Assembly (NCBI RefSeq): GCF_039543505.1
Contig: NZ_BAABJW010000002.1
Coordinates: forward strand, 310,001 to 374,000
Reading direction: 5' to 3'
Source of the DNA: Litoribaculum gwangyangense
Lineage (GTDB): Bacteria; Bacteroidota; Bacteroidia; Flavobacteriales; Flavobacteriaceae
DNA length: 64,000 bases
Shown here one piece after another: positions 33,696 through 42,214 of this stretch. The notes below the pieces were generated by a model. That model was not told where the DNA came from and ran no database searches. It saw only the letters and a program-made list of their open reading frames with translations. Each line of letters opens with the position of its first letter. Within the stretch, counting starts at the first letter, position 1. The position numbers and the translations under genes were made by a program.

Positions 33696-35363
33696 ATGAG
33701 AACTGCTACAGTCATTCTTCCTCTTTTATTAATGCTCTTTTTTAGCTGCCAAAAGGATAATAAAGAAAGGATCAGGGAAACCAAAACGGAAAACCTTACT
33801 TCCAAAGACTATCAGAATTTAGTTGTTTTATTTAAAGAATGGAGAACCTTCGAAATGCCTCCAAAACTTGAAGGCGCACCCGATTATGGGAAAGCGACTT
33901 TCAAGCAGCGAATGTCGGCTTTTGATCAATTAAGAGCACGCCATGCTGCCATTGACACTGCGGGCTGGTCTATCCACAATAAGGTGGATTGGATGATCAT
34001 GTGGGCAGAGATGAACGGATTTGATTTTAACTATCGCATACTGAAACCATGGGAACGTGACCCGGCTTTCTACAAGACCATATGGACCTACAAGAGTGAT
34101 GTGCCAGCGCATGAAGGCCCCACGCATCATGGCACTTTGGAATTGTGGACCTATGAATTTCCGTTGAGCAATGCAGAACGCGAAAGAATGCTCGATGAAC
34201 TGGCTGTAATCCCATCATTAAACACACAAGCCAAAACCAATCTTACAGGCAATGCCAAAGACCTCTGGATCACGGGTATTAGAGATATCAAGGAGCAATC
34301 TAAAGTACTTGAGGATATGAAAAGTGCTGCAGGTGTCAGTGCAGATGAAGACCTGATGTCCGCAATTGAAAAAGCTCAGACTTCTACCAATGAATTAGTA
34401 AAATGGTTGGAAGCCCAATCCGATAAGAAAACCGGTCCTTCAGGTATAGGCAAGGAGAATTATACCTGGTATATGCAAAATGTGCATTTGGTTCCGCTTA
34501 CTTGGGAAGACGAGGTGATGATTCTTAAAAGAGAATTGGCTCGTGCATGGTCGGCTTTGAAATTGGAAGAACATCGCAATCGTGATCTCCCCGAACTGAT
34601 AGCCGCAGATTCCCCAAAGACCTATGATGCCCTTGCCGACCGCGCGGCCAAGAGTTTAATTAGCTTCTTAGAAAATGAGGAGATTTTAACGGTGAAGGAG
34701 TATTTCGACTCTGCTTTACGGGAGCACTTGGGGACCTTTATTCCCGAGGAAACGAGAAACTTCTTCTATATCACTTCTCATTATGACCCTCGCCCACTTT
34801 TCTCTCATTTTTATCATTGGTTCGAACTGGCCAGAATGGACAAAGAACCTAACCCAAGTGAGATCAGAAAAGGACCATTGTTGTACAACATCTTCGATTC
34901 TCGAAATGAGGGCACTGCTACTGCTGTGGAAGAAATGTTTATGGATGCCGGCTTATATGATGATGACCCTAGAGTCCGTGAGATTGTTTACATCATGATG
35001 GCACAAAGGGCTGCTAGAGGATTAGGTTCTCTCTATGCGCACGCCAATAAAATGACCATGGAAGAGGCTGGTAGTATACATTCTGAATACACGCCTCGAG
35101 GTTGGATGAAAACTGAAAAAGAGCTATTGATATTTGAGCAGCACTTGTATTTAAGACAGCCTGGGTATGGTACAAGCTATATCACGGGCAAGTACTTGCT
35201 AGAAGCGACTATGGCAGAATATGCTCGCATTAAAGAGCGAAATGGAGAGGCATTCGAACTCAGTGATTTCTTTGATAGCATCAATCGCATTGGCAATATC
35301 CCTGTAGCATTAACTCAATGGGAAATGACCGGTAATTCAGATCATATGATCATGATGAAATAA
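33696..35363 (+). CDS. Lipoprotein, DUF885-like, in compositionally distinct DNA
   Basis: 555 aa. Signal ends L-F-F-S-C-Q-K (lipobox, Cys about 18). The body is mostly helical; the C-terminal L-R-Q-P-G-Y-G-T-S-Y-I-T-G-K resembles the DUF885 motif R-x-P-G-x-x-x-x-Y-x-x-G. DUF885 proteins are putative zinc-independent hydrolases of unknown substrate, and the match is partial. G+C is about 40-43% in lines I counted, against about 35% around. Followed closely by an S9 peptidase, a possible secreted peptide-degrading pair. Probably acquired by transfer. Confidence 0.75.
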   Translation: MRTATVILPLLLMLFFSCQKDNKERIRETKTENLTSKDYQNLVVLFKEWRTFEMPPKLEGAPDYGKATFKQRMSAFDQLRARHAAIDTAGWSIHNKVDWMIMWAEMNGFDFNYRILKPWERDPAFYKTIWTYKSDVPAHEGPTHHGTLELWTYEFPLSNAERERMLDELAVIPSLNTQAKTNLTGNAKDLWITGIRDIKEQSKVLEDMKSAAGVSADEDLMSAIEKAQTSTNELVKWLEAQSDKKTGPSGIGKENYTWYMQNVHLVPLTWEDEVMILKRELARAWSALKLEEHRNRDLPELIAADSPKTYDALADRAAKSLISFLENEEILTVKEYFDSALREHLGTFIPEETRNFFYITSHYDPRPLFSHFYHWFELARMDKEPNPSEIRKGPLLYNIFDSRNEGTATAVEEMFMDAGLYDDDPRVREIVYIMMAQRAARGLGSLYAHANKMTMEEAGSIHSEYTPRGWMKTEKELLIFEQHLYLRQPGYGTSYITGKYLLEATMAEYARIKERNGEAFELSDFFDSINRIGNIPVALTQWEMTGNSDHMIMMK

Positions 35364-35396
35364 GTAGTTTTTAGTTAATTTTTGAGACAAACACAC

Positions 35397-37556
35397 ATGA
35401 AAAATCGCTCTTTTTGGAAAATATGGGTACTAACAGGCCTATTGATGGCAATAACTACGACAATAACAGCACAGGAAACTGAGCTCACGCTTGATGACCT
35501 GTTCGCAACGCCAAAACTGACGGGAACAACCCCGTCACGGCCTGTCTGGGCACCAAACAGCCAGCACTTTGCCTTTTCCTGGAGTGAACCAGGAGATCCT
35601 GGGCGTGGACTCTGGGTATCCACAAAAGATGGAAAGGAAATACGACTTGTCTCTGATAGGGCATCTACATTTGTGCGTGATATGGTCTGGACTAATGCGA
35701 ACACTATCATCAGCCTGCGAGGTAACCACCTATGGCAGACGTCTCTGAGACAAGGAACCGACCTTCAATTGATGACTGTAGAGACAGGTGCACATAACCT
35801 ATCGATATCGCCAAGCGGCAACCAAGCGGCGTATATACGAAACGGTGACCTGTGGCTTGCCGACTTCCCTTCCAAACAGAATCGCCAGATCACGGAGATC
35901 GGCATCGCCAGTATCTCGAACTTACAGAAAGGGCGCTACAGCCGACCGGAACGTGAAATCGGTCCGGGTATCTGGAGTGGACCTACCTACAAGTGGTCCC
36001 CGGATGGCAAGAAAATCGCGATTCACGTTGTTGACCGACGCGAGATGCGAAAGGTTCCGTTCCCGGATTACCTCGCTGACGAAACCAATCCCAACGAGGT
36101 ACGTCGAAGTTACCCGGGCGATCCAAACGAGATTCGCATGGTTGGCCTGCTCGATGTAGATAGCGGTAACATGATTTACCTCGATTTGCCAGACCCGCAC
36201 GCCAACCAGATCATCGACTTCAACTGGTCACCGGGTGGTGATCTGCTGGTTGATACCGCATCTGACACGGCGGTTGAACGTACCTTGTTCGTCGTTGCAC
36301 CCGGAGAAAGCCAACTGCGCGAGATTTGGCGAGGTGTTCGAGAGAGCCGCATGTACACATCGTTTGGATCTAGCTGGCATCCAGATGGACAGCAGGTCGT
36401 TTTCTTAAGCGACATGGGTGATCGCTATGGGCTTAATACGATCGATCCCTCATCATCTAAGAGCGGTCCACAACTTCTAACAGACCCCTCTTACGATGTG
36501 CTGTCCACCCCAAGCATTGCTGGTGATGCACTGTTTTATGCAGGCAACGGCGTTAATCCTTACGAACAACACGTGTATCGCTTGAATATATCCAGAGGCG
36601 ACCCCGAGCAGGTCACGTATCTTGCTGGTCGGAACGATGGCTACCCTTCACCAGATGGTAAGTACTTGGTGTTTATGCACAGTAATGATACATCACCATC
36701 AGAGCTTTACGTGGTAAACAGCGAAGGTGGTGACGCTAAGCGAATAACCCACTCGCCGTTGCCAGCATTCACAGAGCGAACTTGGGTAGCTGCCGAATAC
36801 GTTAATTTCCCTAGTCTTGTAGATGACTACACGCTGCATGCCCGAATTTTGAAACCTACCAACATGCAGCCCGGCAAGAAGTATCCAGTGCTGTTTGGGC
36901 CCGTGTATTCAAATACAGCTAGGAACCGCTGGGCCGGTAACTACAGCCTCGTACAGCAACTTTTGGTCAATAAGGGGTATATTGTTGTGCAGGTGGATTC
37001 ACGAGGTAGCGACGGTTATGGCCGGGCATTCCGTGAAGAGTTCCTGCTGGGCTTTGCCGACCAGGACATAGAGGATTATGCAAGTGCGGTTGCATACATG
37101 GAGTCACTAGATTATGTTGATCCAGATCGTATCGGCATCTGGGGCAGCAGTTACGGTGGTACACTCTCCGTTTATTCGCTTTTGAAGAAGCCCGGCTTAT
37201 TCCAGGTAGGCGTTGCTGCAGCTGCAGCTGTGGACCCAGTGTTCTTTGGCACTGACGATGTTGCTATTGTTCGTACCCCACAGACACACCCTGAGGTCTT
37301 CGAAAGAAAAGCACTCAACTACGCTGCTAACCTAGAGGATAAACTCCTATTCATCCACGGCATGCAGGACCATGTGGTACCATTCAAGACCACGGCCATG
37401 TTAGCTGAAGAACTGATTAAACAGGGTAAGAACTTCGACTTTGCTTTTGCACCGGGTGCGACGCATGGATGGAGCGGTGAGCGGAATTATGATCACTACC
37501 TTTTTGGTAAACTAATCGAATACTTCGACCGATACCTAGCCGAGCCATCTGAGTAG
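35397..37556 (+). CDS. Secreted S9-family prolyl oligopeptidase / dipeptidyl-peptidase
   Basis: About 719 aa from ATG 35397, which begins a signal peptide ending T-I-T-A-Q; a TTG five codons earlier is unlikely. Residues about 40-450 form the WD-like propeller of S9 peptidases (repeats W-S-P-D/G-G/G-K). Residues about 480-715 are the catalytic hydrolase with Ser in G-I-W-G-S-S-Y-G-G, Asp in H-G-M-Q-D-H-V-V-P-F and His in G-A-T-H-G-W-S-G. G+C is about 53% in a counted line with CGC/CTG-rich codons, unlike the genome, so the mature part looks transferred from a higher-GC bacterium. It follows the DUF885-like gene by 33 nt. Confidence 0.92.
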   Translation: MKNRSFWKIWVLTGLLMAITTTITAQETELTLDDLFATPKLTGTTPSRPVWAPNSQHFAFSWSEPGDPGRGLWVSTKDGKEIRLVSDRASTFVRDMVWTNANTIISLRGNHLWQTSLRQGTDLQLMTVETGAHNLSISPSGNQAAYIRNGDLWLADFPSKQNRQITEIGIASISNLQKGRYSRPEREIGPGIWSGPTYKWSPDGKKIAIHVVDRREMRKVPFPDYLADETNPNEVRRSYPGDPNEIRMVGLLDVDSGNMIYLDLPDPHANQIIDFNWSPGGDLLVDTASDTAVERTLFVVAPGESQLREIWRGVRESRMYTSFGSSWHPDGQQVVFLSDMGDRYGLNTIDPSSSKSGPQLLTDPSYDVLSTPSIAGDALFYAGNGVNPYEQHVYRLNISRGDPEQVTYLAGRNDGYPSPDGKYLVFMHSNDTSPSELYVVNSEGGDAKRITHSPLPAFTERTWVAAEYVNFPSLVDDYTLHARILKPTNMQPGKKYPVLFGPVYSNTARNRWAGNYSLVQQLLVNKGYIVVQVDSRGSDGYGRAFREEFLLGFADQDIEDYASAVAYMESLDYVDPDRIGIWGSSYGGTLSVYSLLKKPGLFQVGVAAAAAVDPVFFGTDDVAIVRTPQTHPEVFERKALNYAANLEDKLLFIHGMQDHVVPFKTTAMLAEELIKQGKNFDFAFAPGATHGWSGERNYDHYLFGKLIEYFDRYLAEPSE

Positions 37557-37560
37557 GTAT

Positions 37561-37731
37561 TTATAGGTATCTTGTTACCAGACTTTGGGGAACACGCTCT
37601 AAAGGTTCGTTGAAATAACCTTCGGCACTTATCACCACAGAGGTATAGGTTTTGATGGTATTTGCACTATACCGTTTAACCTCTCTTGTTTTTACAAAGT
37701 TAGGAATATTTAAAATCAATGAATTCTCAAC
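37561..37731 (-). pseudogene. Remnant of a tyrosine recombinase (integrase) N-terminal domain
   Basis: An open minus-strand frame of about 55 codons starts without ATG after a stop near 37731 and ends at TAA (37561-37563). It reads V-K-R-Y-S-A-N-T-I-K-T-Y, the core-binding (SAM-like) helix motif of Bacteroidota tyrosine integrases, followed by Y-F-N-E-P-L-E-R-V. No catalytic domain (R, H-x-x-R, Y) is present, so it is a fragment. It directly abuts the foreign peptidase gene. The call rests on the motif alone, without a database search. Confidence 0.5.
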
Positions 37732-37927
37732 TAAATTAGTTTACAAGAATGAGAGATTTGAACAAAAAGTAGTTGAATTAATAAATAAAGAAATCACTAA
37801 AGGCTAAAAATGTAAAACTGCAATTAAAGGTATTAGACTAAATTAGAATCCAGTTGGAATTGCTAACGTTATTGCTAATGCAAAATTATTTAATTTAAAT
37901 CCGTAACTGACGGTTATACTAAACGTT
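37655..37927 (+). other. Intergenic region with a decayed-looking frame, partly over the integrase remnant
   Basis: The 509-nt gap between the S9 peptidase and gcvT holds, besides the integrase fragment, one plus-strand frame. It is open from ATG 37655 to TAA 37805-37807 and then continues in the same frame with further in-frame stops (for example K-C-K-T-A-I-K-G-I-R-L-N, stop, N-P-V-G-I-A-N-V-I-A). It reads like a broken gene end but matches nothing I recognise, and chance in A/T-rich DNA is possible. The rest, 37928-38065, shows only the gcvT promoter. Confidence 0.2.
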
Positions 37928-38028
37928 AAACGAAATTCTCAAATTCCCTTCAAAAAAACCAAAATATCTCAACTCAATTTTAACAAACCTTTTCATCATT
38001 CAGAGAAAGCGTTAATATAAATTTTCAA

Positions 38029-38036
38029 TACATTTG
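38029..38036 (+). promoter_or_regulatory. Promoter -7 box of gcvT
   Basis: TACATTTG is an exact TAnnTTTG match, 29 nt upstream of the gcvT start. Confidence 0.45.
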
Positions 38037-38065
38037 CGCTATCAAAATTTAAAGCAAATTTGTAA

Positions 38066-39148
38066 ATGAAAAATACGGCCTTAACAGAAACTCATATCTC
38101 TCTTGGAGCAAAAATGGTGCCTTTTGCAGGTTTCAATATGCCTGTGCAATACGAAGGTGTTAACATGGAACACGAAACTGTTAGAAATGGCGTGGGTGTT
38201 TTTGATGTATCGCATATGGGTGAGTTTTTAATTGAAGGCGAACAGGCTTTAGATTTGATTCAAAAAGTAACCAGTAACGATGCTTCTAAACTTACTATAG
38301 GCAAAGCACAATATAGTTGTTTGCCAAACGATAATGGTGGCATTGTTGACGATTTAATTGTTTACAGGGTAAAAGAGAATACCTATCTGTTGGTGGTAAA
38401 TGCCAGCAATATCGAAAAAGATTGGAATTGGATAAGCTCCAAAAATGATGTTGGTGCAACCATGCGCGATTTAAGTGATGACTATTCGTTGCTTGCCATT
38501 CAAGGGCCTAAAGCAGTTGAAGCGATGCAATCGTTAACCAGTCATGATTTATCAGCCATCAATTTTTATAATTTTATTGTAGGTGATTTTGCTGGGATAG
38601 AACATGTTATTATTTCGGCTACAGGTTATACCGGAAGTGGCGGTTTTGAAATTTATTGCAAAAACGATGAAGTCAAACAAATTTGGGACAAGGTTTTTGA
38701 AGTTGGTGCCGATTTTGGTATCAAACCGATTGGACTTGCGGCACGCGATACCCTGCGATTGGAAATGGGTTATTGCCTCTATGGAAATGATATTGATGAT
38801 ACCACATCGCCCATTGAAGCTGGATTGGGTTGGATAACAAAATTCACCAAAGATTTCACCAATTCTGAAGCTTTAAAAGCTGAAAAGGAACATGGTCCAA
38901 AACGAAAACTAATAGCTTTTGAGTTGGATGAGCGTGGTATACCTCGTCATGGATACGATATTGTAGATGCCAACGGACAAAAAATTGGCGTGGTTACATC
39001 AGGCACCATGAGTCCATCACTTGGAAAAGGTATTGGCCTAGGTTATGTACCTACTGTATTTTCAGAAGTTAATAGCAAAATCTATATTCAAATTCGTAAA
39101 AATGCTGTTCCAGCAACAGTTGTGAAATTACCATTTTACAAAGGCTGA
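38066..39148 (+). CDS. gcvT: Glycine cleavage system T protein (aminomethyltransferase)
   Basis: 360 aa, the usual length. Landmarks: K-M-V-P-F-A-G-F-N-M-P-V-Q-Y near residue 16, F-D-V-S-H-M-G-E (47-54), S-A-T-G-Y-T-G-S-G-G-F-E (folate site) and R-H-G-Y-D-I near the C-terminal domain. It moves the aminomethyl carbon from the H protein to tetrahydrofolate. The other gcv genes are not adjacent, as is usual in Bacteroidota. Followed by a short-chain epimerase gene after 15 nt. Confidence 0.97.
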   Translation: MKNTALTETHISLGAKMVPFAGFNMPVQYEGVNMEHETVRNGVGVFDVSHMGEFLIEGEQALDLIQKVTSNDASKLTIGKAQYSCLPNDNGGIVDDLIVYRVKENTYLLVVNASNIEKDWNWISSKNDVGATMRDLSDDYSLLAIQGPKAVEAMQSLTSHDLSAINFYNFIVGDFAGIEHVIISATGYTGSGGFEIYCKNDEVKQIWDKVFEVGADFGIKPIGLAARDTLRLEMGYCLYGNDIDDTTSPIEAGLGWITKFTKDFTNSEALKAEKEHGPKRKLIAFELDERGIPRHGYDIVDANGQKIGVVTSGTMSPSLGKGIGLGYVPTVFSEVNSKIYIQIRKNAVPATVVKLPFYKG

Positions 39149-39163
39149 AATTTTAAGGTTTTA

Positions 39164-40003
39164 ATGAAAGAGACGGGGAAAGAAAGTAAACATACCATAT
39201 TGATTTTAGGGGCCAGCGGATTTTTAGGAACTGCTATTTACAAAGAACTCTGCTCCTATTTTAGAACTTTTGGAACTTATAATACGTCCAATCAATCCCT
39301 AGAAAAAAACAAACACTTTTTTCAATTTAATTTTGAAGAGGACGATATTTTTGAGATTCTCAATATTGTAAAACCTACAGTTATTATTTCAGCACTTCGC
39401 GGCGATTTTTCAAAACAGGTTTTGCTCCACCAACATCTAGTGGAATACGTTTTTTTAAAAGAAACCAAACTTATTTTCTTATCATCTGCAAATGTGTTTG
39501 ACGCATACAGTAAATACCCAAGCTACGAGCAGGATAAAACATACAGCAATAGTATTTACGGGCATTTCAAAATAAAAATTGAAAATATGCTATTACGATT
39601 ACCGAAAAAGCAAGTGGCTATATTAAGATTACCAATGGTGTTTGGCAAACAATCTCCTCGTATTCAAGAAATCCTTCAGTATATACGAGAAAATGAACCT
39701 GTTGAAGTGTTTCCCAATTTAATAATGAATGTGACTACCGATAGTAAAGTAACACAACAAATCCACTACATTATCAATAGAAATAAAACAGGCATATACC
39801 ATTTGGGAAGTAGCGATTTGGTTCATCATGATGATTTTATAAAGGACATTGTTAAAACACTAAATCTAGAAGGGAATGCTATTTATAAACACGTTTATAC
39901 CACAAATGATGATAGGTATTTAGCAGTTTTACCAAAATATAATGTATTGCCAAAAAATTTAAATATTGTGAGTCAAGATATCTTTACAGAACTCAAAATA
40001 TAA
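39164..40003 (+). CDS. NAD(P)-dependent sugar epimerase/reductase (RmlD-like)
   Basis: 279 aa Rossmann enzyme. The nucleotide loop L-I-L-G-A-S-G-F-L-G-T-A lies near residue 13, and Y-x-x-x-K active-site spacing is suggested at Y-G-H-F-K-I-K (about 125-131). R-L-P-M-V-F-G is the family's substrate-region motif. Closest to RmlD-type dTDP-sugar reductases or related NAD-dependent epimerases; the sugar is undefined. 15 nt downstream of gcvT, 53 nt upstream of the pterin dehydratase. Confidence 0.85.
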   Translation: MKETGKESKHTILILGASGFLGTAIYKELCSYFRTFGTYNTSNQSLEKNKHFFQFNFEEDDIFEILNIVKPTVIISALRGDFSKQVLLHQHLVEYVFLKETKLIFLSSANVFDAYSKYPSYEQDKTYSNSIYGHFKIKIENMLLRLPKKQVAILRLPMVFGKQSPRIQEILQYIRENEPVEVFPNLIMNVTTDSKVTQQIHYIINRNKTGIYHLGSSDLVHHDDFIKDIVKTLNLEGNAIYKHVYTTNDDRYLAVLPKYNVLPKNLNIVSQDIFTELKI

Positions 40004-40056
40004 TTGATTTTGAGCTTTTAAATGAGTAAATTGTAAAAAATTCTAAGATTTATATT

Positions 40057-40350
40057 ATGAGTAATTTATCAGAACAAGAGATAGAAAAAAGACTATTGCA
40101 TTTTCCAGATTGGGAATATTACGATAATGCCATACATGCAGAATTTGAATTTGAAAATTTCAAGGATTGCTTTAGTGCCATGAGCAGAATTGCTTTTGAA
40201 TGTGAAGCCTTAAACCATCATCCAGATTGGTCTAACGTTTACAATGTGCTTACCATATCATTATCTACACATGATGCAAACGGTGTTACGGACAAAGATT
40301 TCAAACTCGCCGAGGCTATTGAAAATATTGTGGAACCCGACGAAGAATAA
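40057..40350 (+). CDS. 4a-hydroxytetrahydrobiopterin dehydratase (pterin-4a-carbinolamine dehydratase)
   Basis: 97 aa, exactly the family size. It dehydrates 4a-hydroxytetrahydrobiopterin made by aromatic amino acid hydroxylases. The active-site N-H-H-P-D-W motif is at about residues 54-59, followed by V-Y-N-V-L-T-I-S-L-S-T-H-D, the conserved C-terminal strand and H-D. No phenylalanine hydroxylase gene is in the window. Confidence 0.95.
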   Translation: MSNLSEQEIEKRLLHFPDWEYYDNAIHAEFEFENFKDCFSAMSRIAFECEALNHHPDWSNVYNVLTISLSTHDANGVTDKDFKLAEAIENIVEPDEE

Positions 40351-40351
40351 T

Positions 40352-40381
40352 TTGCAATTTTAAGCTAGGTTTTTAACTTTG
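40352..40381 (+). promoter_or_regulatory. Promoter of yebC
   Basis: TTG (40352-40354), exactly 19 nt, then TAACTTTG (40374-40381): the best match to the Bacteroidota TTG-N19-TAnnTTTG consensus in the window. It starts 2 nt after the dehydratase stop and 21 nt before the yebC start. Confidence 0.7.
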
Positions 40382-40402
40382 TGCGATAAAAATTTTTAAA
40401 CT

Positions 40403-41122
40403 ATGGGAAGAGCTTTTGAGTTTAGAAAAGCAAGAAAAATGAAGCGTTGGTCTGCCATGAGTAAGGCCTTTACCCGTATTGGTAAAGACATTGTTATGGC
40501 TGTCAAGGAAGGTGGTCCAGACCCCGATAGTAACGCACGTTTAAGAGCAGTTATCCAGAATGCCAAGTCTGTTAACATGCCAAAAGACAATGTAGAGCGC
40601 GCTATAAAAAGAGCAAGTGATAAAAACCAAGGGGATTATAAGGAAGTCATTTTTGAAGGATATGCACCCCATGGTATCGCTATTTTAGTTGAAACGGCTA
40701 CAGATAATAACACAAGAACAGTAGCTAATGTTCGTAGTTATTTCAATAAGTGCGATGGTAGCTTAGGAACTTCTGGTTCGGTGGTTTTTATGTTTGATCA
40801 CACCTGTAATTTTAGAATAAATGCAGAAGGATTAGATCCCGAAGAAATAGAATTGGAATTTATTGATTATGGTGCCGAAGAAGTATTTGTTGATGAAGAT
40901 GGCATATTAATTTATGCCCCTTTCGAAAGTTTTGGAGCTATTCAAGCTGCTTTAGAAGAAAAGGGTATTGAAATATTGTCCTCAGGTTTTGAACGTATAC
41001 CTCAGGTAACCAAACAACTAACTCCAGAGCAAGTTGAAGATGTTGAAAAACTTTTAGAAAAACTAGAGGAAGATGATGATGTACAAAATGTATATCACAC
41101 CATGGAGGAAACCACAGAATAA
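40403..41122 (+). CDS. yebC: YebC/PmpR-family regulator or translation factor
   Basis: 239 aa. G-R-A-F-E-F-R-K-A-R-K-M-K-R is the Bacteroidota variant of the family N-terminus. P-K-D-N-V-E-R-A-I-K-R-A and E-G-Y-A-P-H-G-I-A-I-L-V-E follow, as in YebC. Traditionally called a DNA-binding regulator, the family has also been linked to translation of difficult sequences. The tail is acidic (E-E-D-D-D-V-Q-N-V-Y-H). Own promoter and a strong terminator (41146-41168). Confidence 0.96.
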   Translation: MGRAFEFRKARKMKRWSAMSKAFTRIGKDIVMAVKEGGPDPDSNARLRAVIQNAKSVNMPKDNVERAIKRASDKNQGDYKEVIFEGYAPHGIAILVETATDNNTRTVANVRSYFNKCDGSLGTSGSVVFMFDHTCNFRINAEGLDPEEIELEFIDYGAEEVFVDEDGILIYAPFESFGAIQAALEEKGIEILSSGFERIPQVTKQLTPEQVEDVEKLLEKLEEDDDVQNVYHTMEETTE

Positions 41123-41145
41123 TCAAAATATGTTTAATATTTATA

Positions 41146-41168
41146 AGAGGGCTAAGCCCTCTTTTTTT
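41146..41168 (+). terminator. Terminator of yebC
   Basis: Perfect 7-bp stem AGAGGGC / GCCCTCT with a TAA loop, followed by a run of T. Confidence 0.85.
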
Positions 41169-41175
41169 GTACTTT

Positions 41176-41183
41176 TATATTTG
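41176..41183 (+). promoter_or_regulatory. Promoter -7 box of the DUF3500 gene
   Basis: TATATTTG matches TAnnTTTG, 14 nt before the start codon at 41198, just after the yebC terminator. Confidence 0.4.
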
Positions 41184-41197
41184 TTAAAAGCATAATT

Positions 41198-42208
41198 ATG
41201 AAAAGATTATATGGAGTTATTCTATTTCTTTTATTTTTTATTTCATCATTAACCAATGCACAATCTAACATTGTTAATGATTTCATGGAAGCTTTAAATG
41301 TGGAGCAGCGTGAAAAAATAAATTTACCCTTTGACGATTTAAACAGAGAGACTTGGCATTTTTTACCTGCTGTATCTTTTGCAAGAGAAGGAATAGCACT
41401 TTTCGAATTGAATGAAGAACAACGACTATTAGCCTTTAAATTTCTTAAAAATTATTTAAGTGAAACAGGATATATTAAAGCCAAATCCATAATTAGCTTA
41501 GAAAATGTGCTTGCTGAAATAAGTGGAGATCCTGTTTACAGAGATCCCTTAAAATATTATATCACTATTTATGGGAATCCAAATAAAGACAACATTTGGG
41601 GCTGGTCTTTTGAGGGGCATCATATATCCTTGAATTTTACAATTTCAAAAGACAAAACATCCTTTTCTCCAAGATTTTTAGGCTCAAATCCAGCCACAGT
41701 GAAAAAAGGAAAACGTAAAGGTGAACGCGTTTTAAACAAAGAAGAAGATTTAGCTTTTGAATTGATATATTCGATGAATGATCAACAATTAAAGCAAACC
41801 GTTTTTCAAACAATGCCATTTAAGCAAATTGAAACTGTTAATAAATCAAAAGTAGAGCCTTTAAGCCCATTAGGAATAAAGGCTAAATTATTAGATAAAA
41901 ACCAGCAAAGTATTTTGGTAAAATTAATAGAAGAATACCTAGCCACTATACCTGAAAACTTAGCAAAAGAACGAATGAGAGCTATAAAAATAGTCGATTT
42001 TGATGATATTCACTTTGGTTGGGCTGGATCTACTAATATATCAAAAGGTCATTACTATAGGATTCAGGGTGATACTTTTTTAATAGAATTTGATAATACA
42101 CAAAATAATGCCAATCATGTGCACACGGTTTGGAGAGATTTTAAAGGAGATTTTGGTAGAGACCTTATCAAAGAACACTATGAAAACTCCGAACATCATA
42201 AAAATTAA
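41198..42208 (+). CDS. Secreted DUF3500-family protein
   Basis: 336 aa with a signal peptide (residues 1-21, ending T-N-A-Q). The DUF3500 signature is clear: W-H-F-L-P near residue 46, I-Y-G-N-P near 126, W-G-W-S-F-E-G-H-H-I-S-L-N-F near 134-147 and the C-terminal F-G-W-A-G-S, H-Y-Y-R-I-Q-G, F-L-I-E-F-D-N-T-Q and N-H-V-H-T-V-W-R-D. The conserved H and W residues suggest a pocket or metal site, but the activity is unknown. Exported by Sec, location periplasmic or outside. Convergent with the NYN gene. Confidence 0.92.
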   Translation: MKRLYGVILFLLFFISSLTNAQSNIVNDFMEALNVEQREKINLPFDDLNRETWHFLPAVSFAREGIALFELNEEQRLLAFKFLKNYLSETGYIKAKSIISLENVLAEISGDPVYRDPLKYYITIYGNPNKDNIWGWSFEGHHISLNFTISKDKTSFSPRFLGSNPATVKKGKRKGERVLNKEEDLAFELIYSMNDQQLKQTVFQTMPFKQIETVNKSKVEPLSPLGIKAKLLDKNQQSILVKLIEEYLATIPENLAKERMRAIKIVDFDDIHFGWAGSTNISKGHYYRIQGDTFLIEFDNTQNNANHVHTVWRDFKGDFGRDLIKEHYENSEHHKN

Positions 42209-42214
42209 AATTCA

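Noticed and set aside
35788..36159. 123-codon open frame inside the S9 peptidase gene
   Set aside because: High G+C leaves few stops in other frames; the S9 frame carries clear domain motifs and the second frame reads as noise.
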